This document shows positions 1 through 6,198 of a DNA stretch of 9,690 nucleotides, piece after piece. The notes under the pieces were generated by a model, which was not told the DNA's origin, ran no database searches, and saw only the letters and a program-made list of their open reading frames with translations. Each line of letters begins with the position of its first letter. Position 1 is the stretch's first letter. Origin of the DNA: WTJO01 sp965660165 (GTDB taxonomy: Bacteria > Pseudomonadota > Alphaproteobacteria > Puniceispirillales > Puniceispirillaceae); NCBI GenBank assembly GCA_965660165.1, contig CBFHYU010000042.1, positions 1 to 9,690 of the forward strand. The letters run 5' to 3'. The position numbers were made by a program, and so were the translations under genes.

Positions 1-58
1 TGTTGTTGCTTTAATAATGGGTTTCAGCAGCCTTAATTTACAACAATAGTGCAACTCA

Positions 59-1477
59 TTAACTGTTATTCAGATAACTATGGATTGCACTTAGATATAT
101 TAAAGCCGATAGGATTATTGATAAAAAAACTGCCGCACTTCCATAATCTTTTGCGCGTTTTGAAAGACCGTGATGTTCATAAGAAATTCGGTCTATGGCT
201 GCTTCTATGCTTGAATTTAGCAACTCTATGATAAGCACTAATAATACCGATGCGGACATCAATATCTTATACATATCTGACACAGGCAGCCAGAACGCAA
301 TTGGCAATAATATCAGCGCAAGCAAAACCTCTTGGCGAAACGCGCTCTCTTCGTTGATTGCGAACCGCAAGCCTGACCATGAATTGTTAAATGCGTTTAT
401 TGCCCGTTTTATACCAATGTTATTTTTATGAGGGTTTGTTACAACCGAATATTGCCCCTGTTCATAGCAATATACCAAACATGCCTCAAAAATATCTGTT
501 GCTGTTCGCCATGAGAAGGTCTCTGCATGCGCTCTTGCAACATTGCTGGAAAGTTTCAGAGCTTTGTGAACAGCTTTCTTCAAATCATCATCCAAGGCAC
601 CAGCATTTGATGCGCCAATCACATCTATTGCTCCTGTAACTGGATAGGCTGCTACAGGCAGACCGCAGGCAAGTGCCTCTAGCAGAACAAGCCCAAAGGT
701 ATCCGTTTTTGAGGGAAATACAAATACATCGGCCTTGCCATAAAATTCTGGCAATTCTTCTTTTGTTTTCATTCCATGAAATATCACATCTGGAAAACGT
801 TTTTTAAGTGATGCCATTTCAGGGCCATCTCCAACCACCCATTTGTCAGCATCTATATCAATCTTCAGAAACGCCTCAATATTCTTTTCTATGGATACTC
901 TGCCAACATATAATAAGATAGGCCGCTTGTTTTTTGTTCTTCTGCTAGGGGGTTTGAACAAGTCAAGGTCAACCCCCCTCGGCCATAATTCTGTATTGTG
1001 AATTCGCCAAGCGTTAAGATCTAAAATTACTTGTTGGGTAGGCGCCATTACATTTTGACTAGGCTTATGAAACCAACGGATAAATGCATAGGTGAACCCA
1101 AGTGGGATTTTTGTTCTTGAGTATATGTATTCGGGAAACCGGGTATGGTAGGCAGTGGTAAAATTCAAATTATTTCTTAGACAAAAATTTCTGGCGGCTA
1201 GTCCGATTGTACCTTCAGTAGCGATATGGATGATATCTGGCGATTCCTGCCTTATTATATTGGCTACTTTAGTTGCTGGAAAAAGAGCAAGCCTGATTTC
1301 CGGATATGAAGGGCACGGAATTGTGAAAAATCCCTCTGGAGTGAGCAATGTTACCTTATGCCCTTTTGCTATTAGCTCATTCTTTGTGTGTGTGAGAGTG
1401 CGAACAACGCCATTAACCTGCGGATACCACGCATCAGTTACAATCAAAATATGACTTTTTCGTGAGGTGCTGATCAT
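59..1477 (-). CDS. Bifunctional fusion: GT4 family glycosyltransferase (Agt-like, diacylglycerol glycosyltransferase) plus C-terminal diacylglycerol kinase DgkA
   Basis: The 472-residue protein has two complete parts. Residues 8-335 are a GT-B glycosyltransferase of family GT4: N-terminal ILIVTDAWYPQVNGVVRT, acceptor-side HTRFPEY (111-117), GVDLDLF (168-174), LLYVGRVSIEKN (188-199), and a nucleotide-sugar site TDTFGLVLLEAL (258-269) in which Asp259 replaces the first Glu of the usual E-x7-E motif. Residues about 354-472 align with E. coli DgkA over nearly its full length: SWSGLR (366-371), AFRQE (379-383), ELLNSSIEAAIDR (418-430) and RAKDYGSAAV (441-450), with three probable membrane helices. 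E. coli DgkA Glu28, Glu69, Asn72, Glu76, Asp80 and Lys94 appear as Glu377, Glu418, Asn421, Glu425, Asp429 and Lys443. The ATG start overlaps the plcP stop as ATGA and has no clear ribosome site, which implies coupling. Inferred role: glycosylating, or rephosphorylating, the diacylglycerol made by PlcP at the inner membrane during phosphate shortage. The sugar donor cannot be read from sequence. Domain calls are firm; the lipid substrate of the GT half is inferred from context. Confidence 0.9.
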   Translation of the reverse strand: MISTSRKSHILIVTDAWYPQVNGVVRTLTHTKNELIAKGHKVTLLTPEGFFTIPCPSYPEIRLALFPATKVANIIRQESPDIIHIATEGTIGLAARNFCLRNNLNFTTAYHTRFPEYIYSRTKIPLGFTYAFIRWFHKPSQNVMAPTQQVILDLNAWRIHNTELWPRGVDLDLFKPPSRRTKNKRPILLYVGRVSIEKNIEAFLKIDIDADKWVVGDGPEMASLKKRFPDVIFHGMKTKEELPEFYGKADVFVFPSKTDTFGLVLLEALACGLPVAAYPVTGAIDVIGASNAGALDDDLKKAVHKALKLSSNVARAHAETFSWRTATDIFEACLVYCYEQGQYSVVTNPHKNNIGIKRAINAFNNSWSGLRFAINEESAFRQEVLLALILLPIAFWLPVSDMYKILMSASVLLVLIIELLNSSIEAAIDRISYEHHGLSKRAKDYGSAAVFLSIILSALIYLSAIHSYLNNS

Positions 1478-2361
1478 GTATTTTGAGCCAGCATCGCTGA
1501 AGGGATAGGTATATTTTCCACTTGTCCGTGTTCACTCCAGAACAGTATTTCTAGTTGTCCGTCAACATGTTCAACCAATGCGGAACGGCTCTCAACCCAG
1601 TCGCCTGAATTTCCATATAATATGGTGCCTATCGTCCGCAATTCAGGTTTATGAATATGACCGCAAATAACGCCATCACATTCACGGCGTGCTGTCTCTC
1701 GTATCATGGCGGTTTCAAACGCTGAAATAAAAGACACTGCTGATTTAACACGAAGTTTCAAATATTGAGAAAATGACCAGTAAGGGAGATTTAGAAATGT
1801 CCTAAGCGTGTTAAGCCATTTGTTCAAAACCAGCAGAAATGTATAGGCAAAATCGCCTAAATAGGCCAACCATCGGGCATGCTGAATGACATTATCGAAT
1901 AAATCACCATGCACTATCCAGAATTTTTGACCGTCTGCTAGTTCATGGATATCTGTATCTTTGATGCTAATCTCGCCAAACGATAGGCCGATAAACTGTC
2001 TTGCTGCCTCGTCATGATTGCCTGGAATATAAATTACTTCAGTACCATGTCTGGCTTTTCGAAGCAGCTTCTGGATTACGTCATTATGTTTTTGAGGCCA
2101 GTGCCATCGTCGCTTCAGTCGCCAACCATCAATTATATCACCGACAAGATATAATTTATCGCACCGTGTATATTTCAAAAAATCCAGTAATGCGTCAACC
2201 TGTGCGCCTGATGTGCCTAGATGCGTATCTGAAATAAAAATAGTCCTGTAATAGCCTAGCTTGCGATTTGAACCTGAAATAATCTCTGTTTCAGCGGCCT
2301 CTGAATCGTAACCCTCATTTCGACTATGTGAGATATCCATAATATCAGTATCTGCTCTCAT
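1474..2361 (-). CDS. plcP: PlcP-type phospholipase C (calcineurin-like metallophosphoesterase, LpxH/UDP-diacylglucosamine hydrolase-related)
   Basis: A 295-residue binuclear metallophosphoesterase with all the family signatures: SDTHLG (Asp45, His47), VGDIIDGW (Asp75), GNHDE (Asn115, His116), VHGDLFD (His151) and CGHIHKPE (His235, His237), followed by YGNSGDWVES. It resembles LpxH, but the pairing with a GT4 gene and the DxH-to-GNSGDW pattern fit the alphaproteobacterial PlcP group, which removes the head group of phosphatidylcholine, -ethanolamine or -glycerol to give diacylglycerol under phosphate starvation. It is cytoplasmic or peripheral at the inner membrane; no signal peptide is seen. 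Roughly 35 polar residues precede the first motif. The ATG at 2361 has a GGAG three bases upstream; an in-frame ATG at 2340 (MDISHS) is an alternative and would suit the proposed promoter better, though its ribosome site is weak. It sits 51 bases after ppx and overlaps the next gene by four bases. An LpxH-like or other phosphoesterase role cannot be excluded from sequence alone. Confidence 0.87.
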   Translation of the reverse strand: MRADTDIMDISHSRNEGYDSEAAETEIISGSNRKLGYYRTIFISDTHLGTSGAQVDALLDFLKYTRCDKLYLVGDIIDGWRLKRRWHWPQKHNDVIQKLLRKARHGTEVIYIPGNHDEAARQFIGLSFGEISIKDTDIHELADGQKFWIVHGDLFDNVIQHARWLAYLGDFAYTFLLVLNKWLNTLRTFLNLPYWSFSQYLKLRVKSAVSFISAFETAMIRETARRECDGVICGHIHKPELRTIGTILYGNSGDWVESRSALVEHVDGQLEILFWSEHGQVENIPIPSAMLAQNT

Positions 2362-2373
2362 ATACTCCGATAA

Positions 2374-2407
2374 TTCATAGAGGAGATAGGTTACAAATCT
2401 GTTGCAA
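2374..2407 (-). promoter_or_regulatory. Candidate degenerate Pho box with -10 element upstream of plcP
   Basis: Read on the minus strand, the spacer between ppx and plcP contains TTGCAAC, four bases AGAT, then TTGTAAC (2407 to 2390). This is a 7-4-7 direct repeat with the 11-base period of a PhoB site (consensus CTGTCAT or CTGTCAC per unit; 4/7 and 5/7 matches). Exactly 10 bases further is TATGAA (2379-2374), a 4/6 match to the -10 hexamer, which is the geometry of PhoB-dependent promoters that lack a -35. Weak point: a start site about seven bases further (near 2367) would leave almost no leader before the ATG at 2361, so either translation begins at 2340 or the promoter call is wrong. Confidence 0.4.
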
Positions 2408-2412
2408 CGTGA

Positions 2413-3927
2413 TTACGGTTTTATGTCATATGATGGCATTGCGGCAGAAGGTTCAGGATTGTGAAATAGGACTTTTGGCTTTAACCCAAGTGCGTTTCCG
2501 AAGGTATCAAGCCGTCGCGCTGAATGAAGATCCAACAGGTCTTTATGCTGAGCTTCCATAGCAAAGATAAGATGATGTTTTTTTATGGTGAGTGACGCGC
2601 CCTCTAGAAATGAAATATTGCCAGCACAAAAAATTGCAGCAAATCGAAGCCCAAGTCCAGTCGCCAATGCATGTTTTTTTTCTTCTTTTGTTAACAACGT
2701 CTCAGCAGACGTTATTGAGCGAAGAGTTTTTTTCACCCCGTTATATCGGTGGAATAATACTTTACCCATCCACACCCGTTCTTTGTGAGATAAGCCATAT
2801 ACGGGAAGCGCCAAAATACGTTCAAAAGCAATCTTGCCTCGATTTTCTTGCGGCTCACGCCAGCAAATATTTGAAAGCAGACAAACAGCCTTAAGCAACC
2901 GTTTTGAATTCACAATCTCGCTCTCGGATAAAAGCTGTTTGGATGTTTGCCGTGTCGTTTTGCGCAAAAATTTGTGTAATGCTTTTCCTTCGCCAACAAA
3001 TCTTTGGGTGTGGCGGGATAGTTCTTTACACACAGTGATCAATATATCTTTTTCGGTTTTTATGTTTTGTTGTATTTTGGCTAGCATGCCATCGCGAATA
3101 CTTGTGCCACTGATAATCAACTCGCCACAGCTCGATAAGTCAAACAATGCATGCATGATTGTTGCAGCCATTGGTATTGTGCCAAGCCGGCCATCTGGCA
3201 CACCTGTTAAGGGCTCACCCTTCATTAGCTTTTTGAGTATTCTGTTCGTTTTTCTAGATGATATCTGAAGCCGATGTAACAGCTGAACAGGATAATTTGT
3301 CTCAGATAGAAATACGTTTCCAATAGCACGGAAACTTCCGCCAATACCATAGAGACTCACTGCCTTAAGGTCTTTTAGCCAACTTACCTCTGTAAGATAT
3401 TGTCTGACCATTTTTTCAGAAATATTTGACAAATGCCCGATTGGTAGCGAGGTAGCGTGGATTATCTTCCCATGCTCAACATATGCAATTTCGGTGCTAC
3501 CACCTCCCAAATCCACTACAAGACCCGTCACATCAGGCATATGTGATGTTAGACCTTGCACCATTAACTCAGCTTCTTCGCGACTTGAGATCACCTGAAT
3601 ATCACGATTAAGAATTTTTGTGGCAGGTTCTAAGAATTGTTCGGCATTTTTTGCACGGCGCACTGCCGCTGTTGCCATTATCACAACATGGTTAGCTTTC
3701 AGAGGTTCTAGAAGCAACGCAAACCGTGATAAGGCCTGAAGCGCTGCCCTGATTCTAGACATATTAAGCTTGCCGGTTTCATCAATGCCTCTGCCCAATT
3801 TGGCTGTGACCCGCTCATCAAATAACGGGTATGGATAACGGCCATAACTATCATACATAACAAGCCTGATGGAATTGGAACCTATATCGATTAGCGCAAT
3901 TCGTTCATCGTTTTTAGAATACCGCAT
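2413..3927 (-). CDS. ppx: Exopolyphosphatase / guanosine pentaphosphate phosphatase family (Ppx/GppA)
   Basis: This ASKHA-fold phosphatase hydrolyses terminal phosphates from inorganic polyphosphate (Ppx) and, in some members, pppGpp. Motifs, numbered from the upstream TTG: IDIGSNSIRLV (15-25, phosphate-binding loop 1), ATAAVRRAKN (87-96), EEAEL (119-123, holding the expected catalytic Glu), VDLGGGSTE (140-148, loop 2), GIGGSFR (196-202) and SGTSIRDGML (275-284). The C-terminal half (about 300-506) is the helical, HD-like extension typical of long alphaproteobacterial Ppx. At 353-365 it reads LSNICWREPQENR; as I recall relatives, an Asp and a His stand where Asn and Pro occur here, so the HD dyad looks lost. 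Start choice: ATG at 3927, or an in-frame TTG two codons earlier at 3933; neither has a convincing ribosome site. The gene begins 9-15 bases after the ppk stop, so coupled translation is likely. Ppx and GppA cannot be separated by sequence alone, but adjacency to ppk favours Ppx. Confidence 0.92.
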   Translation of the reverse strand: MRYSKNDERIALIDIGSNSIRLVMYDSYGRYPYPLFDERVTAKLGRGIDETGKLNMSRIRAALQALSRFALLLEPLKANHVVIMATAAVRRAKNAEQFLEPATKILNRDIQVISSREEAELMVQGLTSHMPDVTGLVVDLGGGSTEIAYVEHGKIIHATSLPIGHLSNISEKMVRQYLTEVSWLKDLKAVSLYGIGGSFRAIGNVFLSETNYPVQLLHRLQISSRKTNRILKKLMKGEPLTGVPDGRLGTIPMAATIMHALFDLSSCGELIISGTSIRDGMLAKIQQNIKTEKDILITVCKELSRHTQRFVGEGKALHKFLRKTTRQTSKQLLSESEIVNSKRLLKAVCLLSNICWREPQENRGKIAFERILALPVYGLSHKERVWMGKVLFHRYNGVKKTLRSITSAETLLTKEEKKHALATGLGLRFAAIFCAGNISFLEGASLTIKKHHLIFAMEAQHKDLLDLHSARRLDTFGNALGLKPKVLFHNPEPSAAMPSYDIKP

Positions 3928-3942
3928 TGTCAAAATGATGAT

Positions 3943-6060
3943 TTATTCTGTGTCAATAATGTTGCCTGAAAATTGCGCATTACTTCCCTGTCCAGATAGG
4001 CTGAGATTTTCCATAAAATATTCATGAGATGATTTTTGCTCACCTTCTGCAGATTTCTGTCTATAGCTTCCATCGCTTTGTAATACCCAGCTATTGACAT
4101 TATCCTCGTTTATAGCAGGAACGACCTGTTCCAGAATTTGTTTTCTGACAGTCTGATTTTCAAGCGGCAGAAATATCTCAACTCTGTTAAACAGATTTCT
4201 AGGCATTAAATCAGCTGAGGCCATATATATCTGATTTTTTATAGACCCAAATTCACCCCCATTGGCAAATAAATAATATCTGCCATGCTCAAGAAAGCGT
4301 CCGACTATCGAGATAACTGTAATATTTTCCGACATGCCCTCTACATTTGGCCTTAAACAGCAAATACCCCTAACCACAAGCGTGACATTCACGCCGGCAT
4401 TAGATGCATCATAAAGCTTTTCTATAAGTTTGGTTTCTACAATCGCATTGGTTTTTGCCCAAAAAAATGCTGGTTTGCCAGATTTTGCATGTTCAATTTC
4501 AGTATCTAGACAGTCCAATAACCACTGATGGGATGCATTTGGAGAAATTTTTACCTTTGATAAATTCTGAGGCTGAACATAGCTCGTCAAAAAATTAAAT
4601 GTCAGCCTAATATCATTACATAATTTTTTGTCACAGGTAAAAAAGGACAGGTCAGTATATACTTTTGATGTAGCAGGATGATAATTACCTGTGCCGCAAT
4701 GAACATAAGACTTGATTGAATCTCCCTCTCTACGCATTACAAGCGATAATTTTGAATGCACTTTCAAATCACCTAAACCATAGGTGACCTGTGCGCCAGC
4801 AAGCTCAAGGGATCTAGCTAGTTTGATATTATTAGCTTCATCAAATCGTGCCTTCAGTTCAATCACCGCTGTTACAGATTTGCCATTTTCAGCTGCTTTA
4901 ACCAAAGCCTTCGCTATGGGTGATTCACTTGTTGTTCGATAGAGTGTCTGGCGGATTGCCAGCACATTGGGGTCATCTGCTGCCTGTTCAAGAAATTTTA
5001 CCACTACATCAAAACTCTCAAATGGGTGATGGACTAGTAAATCTTTGTGTCTAATAGCAGCAAAGCAGTCTCCTTTGAAATCAATGATACGTTGGGGAAA
5101 TCTAGCTTGCCATTTCTGGAACAATAATTTTCGTGGGAAAAAATCTATAATTTCAACCAAATCTTCTAAGCCTATCAATCCATTTTCTTCGATGAGTTGT
5201 GATTCATCCAAGGCCATTGCTGTGCTAAGGAACTGAATTGTAGATTTCGAAAAATTACTGGCAATCATCAGCGAGATGACATTGCCGCGACGTCTCTTTT
5301 TTAGGCTGCTTTCAAATTGAGACAGAAGGTCTTCTGCCTCATCATCAAATTGCATCTCTGAATCTCGCAAAATTTGAAACATGCCTGACTTCTTTACTTT
5401 ATGGTCAGGATAAATCAGGTCAATAAATGCCATTATGGCAGATTCAGTGCTGACGAAATCTAGCCCGTCACCTGGCATCCGAATAAATCTTTGACACGTC
5501 TCAGGCAAAATTATAACTGCACGAACAGGCTCTTTAGACGGGGTGGTCAATTCAATTAGCAATCCCTTTCCCTTATTTTGAATAAAAGGAAACGGATGAG
5601 CTGGATCAATGGTAGTAGGCGATAGCAGAGGTAATATATTCTCTATATACCAGCCTTTTAACCACGCTAATTCTTTTTCGTTAAGGTCGCTAGCTTGCTG
5701 TATCTTTCCAATATCATTAAATTGACCAAGAACATCATTATATGCTGCCAGCTGGTCATGACGTAACTTTCTAGCGCGGGTTAGAGTGTTTTCTAATAAT
5801 TCGTCTAGCCTTTGCTCAGTTTTTGGGATCACGTGAACGCCGCGTTTTTCCAACTGCTTAAGCCCAGCAATTCGAACCATATAGAATTCATCAAGGTTGT
5901 TCGCCGAAATTGCAATAAACCTAAATTTTTCGCCCAACGGCACATCAGATCGCAAATACTGCAACAGCACACGCTCATTAAAACTTAGCCAGCTAAGTTC
6001 ACGATCAAAATAACGAGCATGTTCCTGCTCTGGAAGAAGTAAAGGGCTAGTAATGTTCAC
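3943..6060 (-). CDS. ppk: Polyphosphate kinase 1 (PPK1)
   Basis: PPK1 reversibly polymerises the gamma phosphate of ATP into inorganic polyphosphate through a phosphohistidine. The 705-residue protein has the full family length and order: N-terminal domain with ELSWLSFNERVL (21-32) and NNLDEFYMVR (54-63), a helical middle part, then two phospholipase-D-like domains. The numbering runs in register with E. coli PPK: His435 in VHSKL (the autophosphorylated residue), His454 in HCGTGNYHP, His592 in LEHGRYYLF, Arg375 in LYRT and Arg405 in ELKARFDE. C-terminal MPRNLFNRVEIFLP (619-632) is also typical; a polar tail of about 35 residues follows. The start codon is GTG, because an in-frame TGA lies seven codons upstream and no earlier start is available; there is no good Shine-Dalgarno site. 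It heads the ppk-ppx-plcP-GT/DgkA run and is preceded by a Pho-box-like repeat, so phosphate-starvation control is likely. Confidence 0.97.
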   Translation of the reverse strand: MNITSPLLLPEQEHARYFDRELSWLSFNERVLLQYLRSDVPLGEKFRFIAISANNLDEFYMVRIAGLKQLEKRGVHVIPKTEQRLDELLENTLTRARKLRHDQLAAYNDVLGQFNDIGKIQQASDLNEKELAWLKGWYIENILPLLSPTTIDPAHPFPFIQNKGKGLLIELTTPSKEPVRAVIILPETCQRFIRMPGDGLDFVSTESAIMAFIDLIYPDHKVKKSGMFQILRDSEMQFDDEAEDLLSQFESSLKKRRRGNVISLMIASNFSKSTIQFLSTAMALDESQLIEENGLIGLEDLVEIIDFFPRKLLFQKWQARFPQRIIDFKGDCFAAIRHKDLLVHHPFESFDVVVKFLEQAADDPNVLAIRQTLYRTTSESPIAKALVKAAENGKSVTAVIELKARFDEANNIKLARSLELAGAQVTYGLGDLKVHSKLSLVMRREGDSIKSYVHCGTGNYHPATSKVYTDLSFFTCDKKLCNDIRLTFNFLTSYVQPQNLSKVKISPNASHQWLLDCLDTEIEHAKSGKPAFFWAKTNAIVETKLIEKLYDASNAGVNVTLVVRGICCLRPNVEGMSENITVISIVGRFLEHGRYYLFANGGEFGSIKNQIYMASADLMPRNLFNRVEIFLPLENQTVRKQILEQVVPAINEDNVNSWVLQSDGSYRQKSAEGEQKSSHEYFMENLSLSGQGSNAQFSGNIIDTE

Positions 6061-6062
6061 GT

Positions 6063-6086
6063 GGGTATCGATCGCAGTTCATACCC
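6063..6086 (-). promoter_or_regulatory. Inverted repeat directly before the ppk GTG start
   Basis: On the minus strand GGGTAT (6086-6081) and ATACCC (6068-6063) can form a six-base-pair stem around a 12-base loop that itself contains the palindrome CGATCG. The 3' arm ends two bases before the GTG of ppk, occupying the place where a ribosome site should be. It could limit initiation or act as a protein site. The predicted transcription start falls close to the 5' arm, so it is uncertain that the whole hairpin is transcribed. Confidence 0.3.
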
Positions 6087-6089
6087 TTA

Positions 6090-6124
6090 TTGATAACAAA
6101 ATCACTGTTACAGAATTATGACAA
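6090..6124 (-). promoter_or_regulatory. Candidate Pho box and -10 element of the ppk operon
   Basis: On the minus strand TTGTCAT, then AATT, then CTGTAAC (6124 to 6107) forms a 7-4-7 direct repeat. Each unit matches six of seven bases of the PhoB half-site (CTGTCAT / CTGTCAC), and the spacer is AT-only as expected. Eleven bases downstream is TATCAA (6095-6090), a 4/6 match to the -10 hexamer; no -35 is evident, as is usual for PhoB-activated promoters. The predicted start (about 6083) lies some 20 bases before the GTG. This is the best two-unit box in the window. Confidence 0.6.
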
Positions 6125-6149
6125 AGAGCAAAATAGGAAATGAAACAAA

Positions 6150-6180
6150 CAAAAAGAGAGGCACTTGTTAGCGCCTCTCT
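6150..6180 (-). terminator. Rho-independent terminator after the phoX-like gene
   Basis: On the minus strand AGAGAGGCGC (6180-6171), loop TAACAA, and GTGCCTCTCT (6164-6155) form a ten-pair stem with one G-U pair, followed by a T-rich run TTTTTGTTTG. It begins 18 bases after the TAA of the PhoX-like gene and separates that gene from the ppk promoter. Read on the plus strand the downstream side is less T-rich, so it acts mainly on the minus strand. Confidence 0.9.
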
Positions 6181-6198
6181 GAGAATTTTAATCGCTTA

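Noticed and set aside
1..58. TGTTGT and ACAACA inverted pair downstream of the GT-DgkA gene as a terminator
   Set aside because: The stem is only six AT-rich pairs with a loop of more than 30 bases and no T run follows.
2834..3268. Plus-strand open frame of 144 codons opposite ppx
   Set aside because: It lies wholly inside the well-supported ppx gene on the other strand, shows no recognisable domain, and has no promoter or ribosome site.
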